Below, piece by piece: positions 33,637 to 42,233 of a stretch of 55,992 bases of DNA. A program made the position numbers and the translations under genes. Numbering within the stretch: position 1 is the first letter of the stretch; each line of letters starts with the position of its first letter. Source of the stretch: Bacteroidales bacterium (GTDB lineage Bacteria; Bacteroidota; Bacteroidia; Bacteroidales; F082); the NCBI GenBank assembly GCA_017537965.1, contig JAFYJV010000005.1, forward strand, positions 1 through 55,992, read 5' to 3'. The notes under the pieces are model-generated. The model searched no databases. It was given only the letters and a program-made list of their open reading frames with translations, and had not been told where the DNA came from.

Positions 33637-34281
33637 ATGAATTCCAAACTGAAGAGCATTCTTATCAACATCGTGCTGTTTGCCGTAATCGTATTCCTTG
33701 CTATCAAAGTCATCCAAAGCATCAAGGCCCCCATTGATTTCGGCAACGAAAAAAGCCATCGCGAGGCACAAGTCGTCCAACGTCTGAAAGACATCCGTGA
33801 CGCCGAGATCCAATTCAAGCAGGCTCACAACAAGTACTGCTCCAACTTTGACACGTTGATCGATTTCTGCAACAACTATGAGATCCCGATCGTCATGATG
33901 GTTCCCGACCCGGAAGACACCACCTTCACCAAGACCATCAACGACACACTGGGCTATGTTAAAGTTCTCGACTCGCTCTTCGGGAAACGCAACAACTTCA
34001 ACATCAACGAACTCGGCATTGTACCTTTCAGTGATCCCAGTGCCATGTTCGAGATCCACGACAGCATCATCAAGCGCGGTGGCATCTCCGTTCCCGTGTT
34101 TGAAGTCAAGACCCCATACGAAGTCTATCTGGCCAAACCGGGTGACAAGTTCACCGAAAAAGAATGGAAGACCCGCGTTGACAATGCCAAGGCCGAGGTT
34201 GAGCAGATCGACAAATATGCCGGTTTGAAGGTCGGTTCCTTGGAAGAGGCCTCCACCGACGGAAACTGGGAGAAACTCTAA
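33637..34281 (+). CDS. Hypothetical single-pass membrane protein
   Basis: 214 aa. A short basic N-terminus, one membrane helix (about 8-27), then a coiled region rich in charged residues (EKSHREAQVVQRLKDIRDAEIQ) and a soluble alpha/beta part. It is not a recognised family. Its stop overlaps the ATG of the DUF3822 gene by one base (34281), and rsmD follows. The topology (tiny cytoplasmic part, helix, coiled periplasmic part) resembles PilN/GspL-type partners of actin-like ATPases, but no sequence motif proves this. Confidence 0.82.
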   Translation: MNSKLKSILINIVLFAVIVFLAIKVIQSIKAPIDFGNEKSHREAQVVQRLKDIRDAEIQFKQAHNKYCSNFDTLIDFCNNYEIPIVMMVPDPEDTTFTKTINDTLGYVKVLDSLFGKRNNFNINELGIVPFSDPSAMFEIHDSIIKRGGISVPVFEVKTPYEVYLAKPGDKFTEKEWKTRVDNAKAEVEQIDKYAGLKVGSLEEASTDGNWEKL

Positions 34282-35105
34282 TGACCGATCCGTCCAAGAC
34301 CCTTTATTACAACATAACCATCCAATGCTCATTGGATGGTTTTTGTTTTGTGATCCACCATCAGGAGGAGAACAAGATCATCGACATGAAGCTCTATCAG
34401 ACCTCCGAGGCGACTGATGAGAGCGTTACCATGGAGGCGATGGAGAAAGCGCTCTTTAAAAAAGAACTACTTGGAAAGCCCTTCCTATCGGTGCGCTTCA
34501 TTGTCAGCAACCGTTACAATACCATCGTTCCAGCCGAGCTCTTCGAGGCCAGCAAACAAGAAGCCTATCTTCGTTTCAACCACGCCCTTCCACAAGGCTA
34601 CAAGGTGTTTCATGAGCCATTGGACATCCTCAATGCCGTCAACGTCTTCGCCCTGCCTGAAAGTCAATACGAGCACCTCTGCAACACATGGACGGGTATC
34701 AAGTTCACCCATCAGACCACCGCTTTCCTAAACGGCATCATGCGTGAAGAAGCCTACGAGAGCAACACCAATGCCTATGTCAACGTCAACAGTCGTTCGT
34801 TCGACCTTGCCATTGTCAAGGACGGCAAACTCGATTTCTTCAACAACTTCAAGTTCAACACCAAGGAAGACTTCGTCTATTTCCTCATGCTCACCTTGAA
34901 GCAACAGTTGGAAGGACGAGACGTGCCAGTACATTTCTCTGGATTGATATCCAACAACTCCGAGATCATCAGGTTGTGCGAGCGATACATCAAACGGATC
35001 CGCTTCGTGCGTCCCGATGGCAGCGTCAACGTGGACCTATCACTCAGCAGCATCCCATTCCAATACTATTACATCCCATACAAAAACCTGTCATGCGAAT
35101 CATAA
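34281..35105 (+). CDS. DUF3822 family protein
   Basis: 274 aa. It matches the DUF3822 family found next to rsmD in Bacteroidota, which as I recall belongs to the actin-like ATPase clan with PilM-like proteins. Two similar halves are visible: LYYNITIQCSLDGFCFVI at the start, and YVNVNSRSFDLAIVKDGKL / FNTKEDFVYFLMLTLKQ in the second half. Function unknown. Its 3' end overlaps the rsmD start by 13 bp, and its start overlaps the upstream membrane-protein stop, so the three proteins are co-translated. Confidence 0.88.
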   Translation: MTDPSKTLYYNITIQCSLDGFCFVIHHQEENKIIDMKLYQTSEATDESVTMEAMEKALFKKELLGKPFLSVRFIVSNRYNTIVPAELFEASKQEAYLRFNHALPQGYKVFHEPLDILNAVNVFALPESQYEHLCNTWTGIKFTHQTTAFLNGIMREEAYESNTNAYVNVNSRSFDLAIVKDGKLDFFNNFKFNTKEDFVYFLMLTLKQQLEGRDVPVHFSGLISNNSEIIRLCERYIKRIRFVRPDGSVNVDLSLSSIPFQYYYIPYKNLSCES

Positions 35106-35644
35106 GAGGAAGATACCAACGCCGTCAGATCATCGCCCCGAACAACTTACCCGTTCGACCCACCACCGACATGGCCAAAGAGAGTTTGTTCAACATTCTG
35201 GAAAACTACATGGACTTTGAGGAAATCACTGCTCTCGACTTGTTCGCCGGCACTGGCAACATCTCATACGAACTGGTGTCAAGAGGCTGTCCCAAGGTGA
35301 CCAGCATTGACCACGACAACGGATGCGTCAGGTTCATCCGTGAGACTGCCAACAAGCTAGGCATGAAAGAGCTGCTGGCGGTGCGCTCCGATGTGTTCCG
35401 ATTCCTCACCAACCACGCGATGAAATATGACCTGATCTTTGCCGACCCGCCATACGATTGCCAGGAATACGACCAACTTGTCAAGCTCGTCTTCGACAAG
35501 GAACTCTTGAATGAAGACGGTTTATTTGTATTGGAACACAGCAAATACGTCAACTTTGAGGAACATCCCCATTTCATGGAACAACGTCACTATGGCAAAG
35601 TGAATTTCAGCTTCTTTGCCCAGACGCTTTATAGTGAGGAGTGA
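35093..35644 (+). CDS. rsmD: 16S rRNA (guanine966-N2)-methyltransferase
   Basis: 183 aa from the ATG at 35093 (MRIIRGRYQRR); the frame is open further upstream but within the DUF3822 gene. SAM-binding LFAGTGN (about 50-56) and catalytic DPPY (118-121) are present. It methylates G966 of 16S rRNA. The last codons (YSEE) and stop are written in the GGAGT-type repeat that fills the short gap to the convergent acyltransferase gene. Confidence 0.94.
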   Translation: MRIIRGRYQRRQIIAPNNLPVRPTTDMAKESLFNILENYMDFEEITALDLFAGTGNISYELVSRGCPKVTSIDHDNGCVRFIRETANKLGMKELLAVRSDVFRFLTNHAMKYDLIFADPPYDCQEYDQLVKLVFDKELLNEDGLFVLEHSKYVNFEEHPHFMEQRHYGKVNFSFFAQTLYSEE

Positions 35645-35662
35645 GGAGTTAGGAGTTAGAGG
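35640..35662. repeat. GGAGTTA repeat shared with 7266-7284
   Basis: Units GTGAGGAGTTAGGAGTTA. The 19 bp at 35640-35658 are identical to 7266-7284. It supplies the stop region of rsmD on one strand and the last codons (ASNS) of the convergent acyltransferase on the other. Confidence 0.78.
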
Positions 35663-37445
35663 CGTATCCGAAACGTTTTCTGACTTCCTTTTGTTCGTCT
35701 TCGCTACCATCCCTGAACAAGGGCATGACCTCGTCTTCGGGAAAATCGGTAAAGGTCAAGAACAACAAGGCGTCGAGCGTGTCGTTGAAGTCGGGATCTA
35801 CATTGAAACACAAGAACTTGGCATTCAGTTTCAAGTATTTCTTAAACAAGGTGGGCATTCGATAATCTCCGTTGCTCACGCGGAACATGAACTTGTCGAA
35901 CTTGTCGATGGATTCCATGTTTTCTTTCAGCAGCACCTCTTCATCCACCTTAAGGAAGTCGGGATGGAAAGGCGTGGTGGGCTGGGCCATCTTTGACAGT
36001 TCGGGACTCACGGGATGCTTCTCGGAGACATAGCGCACGATCATGCTCTGATAGAACTTCGGATACCAGGAACTGATGCTCACCGGACCGATGAAATGCT
36101 CGATATGGGGATTCTTGATCACCACCACGGCAAGACCTCGCAACAGCAACACCAAAGGCAGCACCTCGCGCTGATAATCAACAGAGACAAAGCTCCTGCC
36201 CAGCTCTATCGTCTTCTTCAAGGTATCGCCAAAAGCCTCGTCAAAGCCAAACAACGTGCTGACATAGAAACCCTTGATGCCCTTGTCACGCATGATCACA
36301 TCGCCGATGCCAAGGCGGTAGGCACCCGCCACCTCCTGCTTTTTGTTGTCCCAAAGGATCAGATGCTTGTAATGGGCATCGAACACATCCGTGTCCACGT
36401 TCTTTCCCGTGCCTTCGCCGATGGATCGGAAAGCTTCCTCACGCAAACGGCTCAACTCATGCATCAGATTGGGAATGTCATTATAATCAGCAAGATAGCA
36501 ATCGAATGTCGAAGCGGAGAAGAGCCATGACTTTTCGCGGATGGCTTCCAATTCCTGGATAAAGAGTTGTTTGTCGCGTTGGGTATCGACGGGCATCCAA
36601 TGCGATTCGGAAGTGTCGGGTTTGGAAGGCTTGATGTTGGCTTCCAGCGCATACGAGCGGCTACGCAGGTAAGCCGCAAGTTCTTTTGGCGACTCGTAGG
36701 TGGCGACTTCCGATGGAAGAATCGGCTTTCCGACTTGCAAGTTGAAGCAGGTGTCGTGCTTGTTGGCCAATTCACGGGTCAGACGCGCCGTGCCCATCAT
36801 GGGATGGATTTTGTCAACAGCATAGAACAGTCGGGAGTTGCGGCCTTCCCAAAACACAGGAATGACTGGCACGCCAGCATTCTTGATGATTCGAGCGATT
36901 GAGGTGCTCCACGGCAGGTCTTCGGGGAAGTCATGACCATGGTAACGCGACACCTCGCCTGCCGGGAAGACGCCCAAACCCTTGCCTTCAGCCAGATGCA
37001 GAATAGCACCTTTTATACCACCGACACTGCTCTTCCACTCGGGATTCTCCGTAAAAGGATTCACCGAGAAGAAGGCCTCTTTGAGGTTCGGGATGTGCGA
37101 CAGGATGAAGTTGGCCATCAACTTGAAGTCAGGTCTCACCTTGGCGATCACGCTATAGAGCATCACGCCTTCGATGCCGCCAAAAGGATGGTTGCTGACC
37201 ACGACAAAGCCTCCTTCCTTGGGAATATTGGCAAGCTGATCCTCTGAAACATCGATGGTGATCCCCATGTTTTCCAACAGGTGATCGGCAAACTCACGAC
37301 CTTGATAATCAGCCGCTCCATCGAACAATCGGTTGATCTTTCCCAAACCGCAAAAGCCATAAGCCAGCCCCGCCACACAAGTGCCGAAGAAGCCTTTCAT
37401 GCCCAAAGCTTTCTTAATGTCCGAGTTTGTTACAACTTTTCTCAT
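35649..37445 (-). CDS. Bifunctional acyltransferase, OlsF-type (aminolipid synthesis)
   Basis: 598 aa from the ATG at 37445; the in-frame TTG at 37463 lies in the promoter. The N-terminal part (about 50-270) is a PlsC-like O-acyltransferase with SNHPFGGIEG (His86) and FPAGEVS. The C-terminal part (about 310-560) is a GNAT/OlsB-like N-acyltransferase (AGAYRLGIGD, FELGRSFV-like IELGRSFVS). This fusion is the OlsF layout, which makes ornithine, glycine or other aminolipids from an amino acid and two acyl groups. The amino acid substrate is not readable. Confidence 0.82.
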   Translation of the reverse strand: MRKVVTNSDIKKALGMKGFFGTCVAGLAYGFCGLGKINRLFDGAADYQGREFADHLLENMGITIDVSEDQLANIPKEGGFVVVSNHPFGGIEGVMLYSVIAKVRPDFKLMANFILSHIPNLKEAFFSVNPFTENPEWKSSVGGIKGAILHLAEGKGLGVFPAGEVSRYHGHDFPEDLPWSTSIARIIKNAGVPVIPVFWEGRNSRLFYAVDKIHPMMGTARLTRELANKHDTCFNLQVGKPILPSEVATYESPKELAAYLRSRSYALEANIKPSKPDTSESHWMPVDTQRDKQLFIQELEAIREKSWLFSASTFDCYLADYNDIPNLMHELSRLREEAFRSIGEGTGKNVDTDVFDAHYKHLILWDNKKQEVAGAYRLGIGDVIMRDKGIKGFYVSTLFGFDEAFGDTLKKTIELGRSFVSVDYQREVLPLVLLLRGLAVVVIKNPHIEHFIGPVSISSWYPKFYQSMIVRYVSEKHPVSPELSKMAQPTTPFHPDFLKVDEEVLLKENMESIDKFDKFMFRVSNGDYRMPTLFKKYLKLNAKFLCFNVDPDFNDTLDALLFLTFTDFPEDEVMPLFRDGSEDEQKEVRKRFGYASNS

Positions 37446-37460
37446 AGTCGTTTCCGACTG

Positions 37461-37468
37461 CAAAGATA
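37461..37468 (-). promoter_or_regulatory. -7 promoter element for the OlsF-type gene
   Basis: Minus-strand TATCTTTG, 15 nt before the ATG at 37445. Confidence 0.68.
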
Positions 37469-37518
37469 GAGTTTTTACTTATTAAAAACAAAAGCAACCA
37501 ATAATTAGTTTTTTACCT

Positions 37519-40500
37519 CTAACGTTTCATGGCGCCGACAATGTCAACGAGGCTCCTTCCTTCCCCTTTCTTTTGCACACGGATCTGCACTGGAATCCTT
37601 TCGTCAAGCTCTTCCCGATGGGAAATGATGCCCACTCGCCTGTTGGACTGCCCTGCAATTTCCTGAAGTTTCTCCAAGGTGCCCATCACCGAGTCGAGGT
37701 TCTTCTCGTCAAGGGTTCCAAAGCCCTCGTCAATGAACAGGATGTTGACATTCATATCCGGCCTGTTGAGCGATGAAAGTGCCAGCGAAAGAGCCAGCGA
37801 AATCATGAAGCGTTCGCCTCCCGAAAGCACCGTGACACTTCGCACTTGGTTCTTGTTGTATCTGTCGAGGACCAAAATGGACAGCTGTTCGTTGTCCTCG
37901 CTACAAGTCAGCGTATATCTATCGGTGATCTGGGTCAGATAGATGTTGGCGTTGTTCAGCAACGGGCGCAAGATGTAAGTCTGAACCAATGTGCGGAAAC
38001 GAGTGCCGCCGAAGATTCGGTTGAGCCGATCCCATTTGTTGAAGAGTTGGGTCGCCGCCTCCAGTTGCCGCCTCGATGCCTCCAACTTCTGGATGTTATT
38101 GTTGTTGGCATCCAGCAGCGATCTGTCGGCGCCGATTCGCTCGGCCAGCTTTTGCAGGTTCTCAGCCACTTGGGTCTTCACGGTTTCGAGGGCGGCTTTC
38201 TGGGGCAAGTCCTCCTCTCGTTCCACGCCCAACTCCCTCATTTTCTCAGCCATGGCGCTTGTCGCCAGGTTGATGGCATCCTTGCGCGACTGGCACTTGG
38301 TATCCGTTTCGTTGACGAACGACCTGGCAACATCCAACTCATGGTGTTTTGACTCCAGAGCAGAAAGGCTCTCCTCCGACTTGCCCGAGGTTTGATAATA
38401 GTCGGCAAGCAATGGAGCCGTCTCTTCGATCTGCTTCATCGCATTTTCCATCCGTTCCGTTACGCTCTGGCAGTCGCCATACAGCTTGGTCCATTCCGAG
38501 TTGATGTCTTGGCAACTGAAAGCCGCCTCTGGCACCACGACATCCCATAAAGGAAAGCGTTGCAGGATGTTTTTGCGGGATGCATCAAGGGTGTTGATAA
38601 CGTTTTCGTAATGGATTTGTTTTTGCGCATCCGTTTGATATTGCCGTTGTTTCTCCAGATAGTCATTGGCCGTTTGGAGCAAACGCTCACGGGTGTGACC
38701 GATCTCTTTCTCCCATGAAGGATAGACATTGTCCAGCTGTGGGTGCAGAGCCTCAAGCAGTTGCTTGATGTGCTGGTCCGCCTCGTCGGCCATCTGCCTT
38801 TGGTGAGCCAGTTCCTTGCCGTTGTCATCCAAAGCTTTTTCGGCGTTTTGCTTGGCTTTTTCTGCAACGGCAACGGCATTGTCAAGCGGTTTCTTTTCCT
38901 CATGGCGCTGGTTGATCTGTTCTTGCAACGACTCTGCCTTCTTCTGCAAAGCCGAGAGCGCACCCAGCTGTTGTTTCAGTTTTTCTTGCTCACGCGCTAT
39001 CTGAGGTGCCAATGGTTGTTGTCCATCCAATCCCTGCGCCATTGCCGCTGCATCCAACTTCTTGCTCCACAGCATATTGTCATCGGAAGCGCCCTTGAGT
39101 TGAGCCTTTTTTCCTGAGAGCGAACCCCAAGCGGTGTTGTATTCACGGTTTGCCAAGTCGTATCGCTTTTGGGATTCTTCCCTCGCTTGGGAAGTCTTCT
39201 GCTGTTCCTCCTGCAAGGGCGTCACCAGCTTGTTGAAGTCTTCTTCAAGATGCCATTCCGAAATAGGCTGTCCACACAAAGGACAAGTTTCGGCATGGGT
39301 ATCGAAGAGGTTTTTGCGCAAGTTGACCAGCGTATCGTTGACGCTCATCCTCATGGTGGTAAGCAGCTGCTGGGCTTTGTCATCGGCGGCTTTCGCCATC
39401 TTGAATTCCTGTTCCCTCAGGGCCTTTTCTTCCGAAAGCCGTCCCAACGTTTTTTCTTCTTCTCGGATCTCCTCGCTAAGTTTTTGAGCGGCAACGACGG
39501 AGGCCGATAGGTGTTCGTGCTCTGTTTTCAAACGCTCCAGATCCTGTTGACGATTATTGGCTTTTGCAATATCCTCGTTGATGGATGCCGGTTTCAACTG
39601 CTCGCGTTCCTTGATCAAACGGTCGATCTCTTCTTGTTTCCCTCGCACCAGATGATTGGCTTCGTCAGCGGCTTTTGTCTTATTCTCAGCGTCTTCTTTC
39701 AACGACTTGGTCCGTTCCTCCAGTCGCTTCGCCTCTATAACTGTCTTAGCCCGTCTATCGAGGGTCTCGGCAAGGCTTTGCAGTTTCACGTCCACCACAT
39801 CAGCCATCCCATAGAGAGTGCTCTCCTCCTTATGCTGATCAAGCCATTCCTTTTGTCGCTCCAATTCTTTTTTCGATTTTTCGCAATAGGTCTGTTTGGC
39901 CAACAGATCCGAGGAAAGCAGATTGAACCTTCCTTTGTGCTTTTCAAGCTCCGTTTCAGCGTCTCTTTTTGTAATCCTAGCCTGATTGAGCACGGTCAGC
40001 ATCCGGCGTTGATCTATGGTGGCATCCCAATCTACAACCAACGTCTTTTTCTGACGATAGTCTTCTCCGGCGATCACTCCTTCCAGCTTGGCTTTCTCCT
40101 TCTCGGCCTCAATCTTTAGCTTCCGGCTGCTTTCAAAGGCTTCGAGAAGTGTCATTTTTCTGTCGTTGGATTGGCCTTGCGTCTCCATGTCCTTTTTCTG
40201 ACGCTCCAGTTCCTCCAGCTCCTTCGTGATCCGCTCCACCTCTTCCTGTTCAAGGATATGCTGTCGGTTGATGTCATGTTCCGTCTGGCAACGGTTTTTC
40301 TGTATCTCCGCCTTTTTAAAAAGGTTGTTGATAGCGGTGCCGTACCGGGAGAATTGCTCTGTGTTGGTCAATTGCTCCAATATGGACTCACGTTCTTTCT
40401 TGTCGCCCGTAAGAAAAGATGCGAACTGTCCCTGGGCAAGCATGGCCATACGTCCAAACTGCTCGAAAGAGAGACCCACGGCTCCAAGGATCGGCTGTCC

Positions 40501-40986
40501 TGTCTTGACCTCCACGTTGGCCCAGTCTTCATGTCCCACTTTGACTTCCCATCTCGGTGCGCGGTGTTTCAAGGGCCGTCTTCCCGTAGTCGTGTCGGTG
40601 TTTCCCAAATACACGCCCAAGGTCAGTCTGGCGTGATACTCCATGCCGTCGTTGCCCTCGAACACAACCTCGCTGTAGCTCTCGTCTTTCGGACCGATGC
40701 CCAGTCGGGTGTATTGCTCAATGCTGTTGATATTGATGCTTTCACCTTCGGCATTGGTGTAGTCGTTGCTTTTGGGATTTGACACGCCCACAATACGAGG
40801 AGTCTTCTTGTAAAGTGCCATGGCGATGCCATCAAGGATGACCGACTTACCGGCTCCAGTGTCTCCAGAAATAAGGAACACTCCTGCAGGCTCACCAGTG
40901 ACAACATCATTCAAGCCGTTCTCGAAGTCAATGTCAGCCTTTTCGATGGAAGCGATGTTTCTGAGATGCAATTCCTTGATTTTCAT
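37519..40986 (-). CDS. sbcC: Nuclease SbcCD subunit C
   Basis: 1155 aa. SMC/Rad50-type ATPase: Walker A SGDTGAGKS (40-48), a long coiled coil of about 900 residues interrupted near residue 570 by the zinc hook CPLCG, and the C-terminal signature LSGGERFMISLALSLALS with Walker B FIDEGFGTLD. It works with SbcD to cut hairpins and blocked DNA ends. The start overlaps the sbcD stop (ATGA), a normal sbcDC operon. Confidence 0.95.
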   Translation of the reverse strand: MKIKELHLRNIASIEKADIDFENGLNDVVTGEPAGVFLISGDTGAGKSVILDGIAMALYKKTPRIVGVSNPKSNDYTNAEGESININSIEQYTRLGIGPKDESYSEVVFEGNDGMEYHARLTLGVYLGNTDTTTGRRPLKHRAPRWEVKVGHEDWANVEVKTGQPILGAVGLSFEQFGRMAMLAQGQFASFLTGDKKERESILEQLTNTEQFSRYGTAINNLFKKAEIQKNRCQTEHDINRQHILEQEEVERITKELEELERQKKDMETQGQSNDRKMTLLEAFESSRKLKIEAEKEKAKLEGVIAGEDYRQKKTLVVDWDATIDQRRMLTVLNQARITKRDAETELEKHKGRFNLLSSDLLAKQTYCEKSKKELERQKEWLDQHKEESTLYGMADVVDVKLQSLAETLDRRAKTVIEAKRLEERTKSLKEDAENKTKAADEANHLVRGKQEEIDRLIKEREQLKPASINEDIAKANNRQQDLERLKTEHEHLSASVVAAQKLSEEIREEEKTLGRLSEEKALREQEFKMAKAADDKAQQLLTTMRMSVNDTLVNLRKNLFDTHAETCPLCGQPISEWHLEEDFNKLVTPLQEEQQKTSQAREESQKRYDLANREYNTAWGSLSGKKAQLKGASDDNMLWSKKLDAAAMAQGLDGQQPLAPQIAREQEKLKQQLGALSALQKKAESLQEQINQRHEEKKPLDNAVAVAEKAKQNAEKALDDNGKELAHQRQMADEADQHIKQLLEALHPQLDNVYPSWEKEIGHTRERLLQTANDYLEKQRQYQTDAQKQIHYENVINTLDASRKNILQRFPLWDVVVPEAAFSCQDINSEWTKLYGDCQSVTERMENAMKQIEETAPLLADYYQTSGKSEESLSALESKHHELDVARSFVNETDTKCQSRKDAINLATSAMAEKMRELGVEREEDLPQKAALETVKTQVAENLQKLAERIGADRSLLDANNNNIQKLEASRRQLEAATQLFNKWDRLNRIFGGTRFRTLVQTYILRPLLNNANIYLTQITDRYTLTCSEDNEQLSILVLDRYNKNQVRSVTVLSGGERFMISLALSLALSSLNRPDMNVNILFIDEGFGTLDEKNLDSVMGTLEKLQEIAGQSNRRVGIISHREELDERIPVQIRVQKKGEGRSLVDIVGAMKR

Positions 40987-42227
40987 ACGGCACCTCCTTT
41001 CTTTTCCACTTCTTCCTCCATCCTGGCGGCTTCAGCCTTCACTTCCTCGAAAGCCTTCCTCACCTCGTCCAAGTCAAGATCCGGGTATTGTTCCTTCGTT
41101 TTCTCAACAAAGGTCATGGGGTCGTTCATTTGCTGTAGTTCAGCCACCTCAAAAGTCGGTTTCTCGTCGGTTTCCGCTTCTGTCGGCTTCCCTTCCCACA
41201 CGATGTTGGGGTTATAGCGGATCTCATCTTGGGTCGAAGCCAGCAGGTCGTAGATCATCTGGTTGAAATTCGAAGGCAACGCAGTCTGATAGTCCATACG
41301 CAGCCTGATGTATCCTGACGGATGCTCTTTGATGAATTGCCGCACTGCCTCCATGGCTTCATCGGCAGTGCCAAAAGGATCGCCCGTCTGCGGAAGCACA
41401 TAAAAATGCCTTAGTTCCTCAATACGCAGTTGACGGATCTTTACCTGTCCCCCGTGACGGTCCATCTCAACCACACTCACCGTATGGGGAAAGGCCTCGT
41501 CGCAACTGACATGAAGCGCACTTCCCGAGTAGCGAATAACGGGGGCTGGATAGCATACTTCTTCAAGCATGACGTCAGTAGGATGTCCGATGGTCTGCGG
41601 CTTATGGATATGGCCGAGGGCGAGGTAGTCGTATCCCTGTCCAAAGGAGGCGGCGTCTTGGGTCTTGAGACGGCCTATCTCAAAGGAATGGCCTGTAGCG
41701 TCCAGGCCTGTCACGGCAGTATGTCCCATCATGACCACCGGTTTGCCTTCTTTGTTCTCTGCCGCGATCCTATCAAGGATGGATTGCAATTGGTTCTTTC
41801 GTTCTCCTATCATGTATGGCATCGCCACCACATAGCCCGTCTTCAGGCGCACGATGTACTTGTCTTGCCAATCACCCTCAGCTTCCATGGCTGGCGACAC
41901 GCCTATCAAGGTGGCGTTTGCGAACTCCCATACCGAGCTGTCGGCCTGGATGCGCGATGCGGAGTCATGGTTGCCTGCAGTGATGATGATATGCATGTCG
42001 GGACAATCGCGATGCAAGCGAGCGAAGTAGTCGTTAAACGCCTTTTTAGTAGTTGACGACGGTTGCTGGATGTCAAACACGTCGCCACTGACCAGCAAGG
42101 CATCTGGCTGTTCTTCCTTGCACCATCGCATCAGCTGGTCGAAGAAGTGTCGGTGCTCGTCACTTCTGTCGTAGTTCTGGTAAATGACCTGCCCAAGATG
42201 CAAGTCGGCTGTATGGAGGATTTTCAT
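40983..42227 (-). CDS. sbcD: Nuclease SbcCD subunit D
   Basis: 414 aa. Calcineurin-like phosphoesterase with DLHLGQ (8-13), SGDVFD, GNHDSA and GHIHKPQ metal ligands, followed by the capping domain and a C-terminal helical tail (EVRKAFEEVKAEAARMEEE) that binds SbcC. This is the exo/endonuclease subunit of the SbcCD complex. Confidence 0.95.
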   Translation of the reverse strand: MKILHTADLHLGQVIYQNYDRSDEHRHFFDQLMRWCKEEQPDALLVSGDVFDIQQPSSTTKKAFNDYFARLHRDCPDMHIIITAGNHDSASRIQADSSVWEFANATLIGVSPAMEAEGDWQDKYIVRLKTGYVVAMPYMIGERKNQLQSILDRIAAENKEGKPVVMMGHTAVTGLDATGHSFEIGRLKTQDAASFGQGYDYLALGHIHKPQTIGHPTDVMLEEVCYPAPVIRYSGSALHVSCDEAFPHTVSVVEMDRHGGQVKIRQLRIEELRHFYVLPQTGDPFGTADEAMEAVRQFIKEHPSGYIRLRMDYQTALPSNFNQMIYDLLASTQDEIRYNPNIVWEGKPTEAETDEKPTFEVAELQQMNDPMTFVEKTKEQYPDLDLDEVRKAFEEVKAEAARMEEEVEKKGGAV

Positions 42228-42233
42228 AAAATG

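Noticed and set aside
33507-33818. N-terminal extension of the AMP nucleosidase frame
   Set aside because: It runs through the promoter and into the divergent gene; composition is not that of the family and the ATG at 33506 fits all relatives I recognise.
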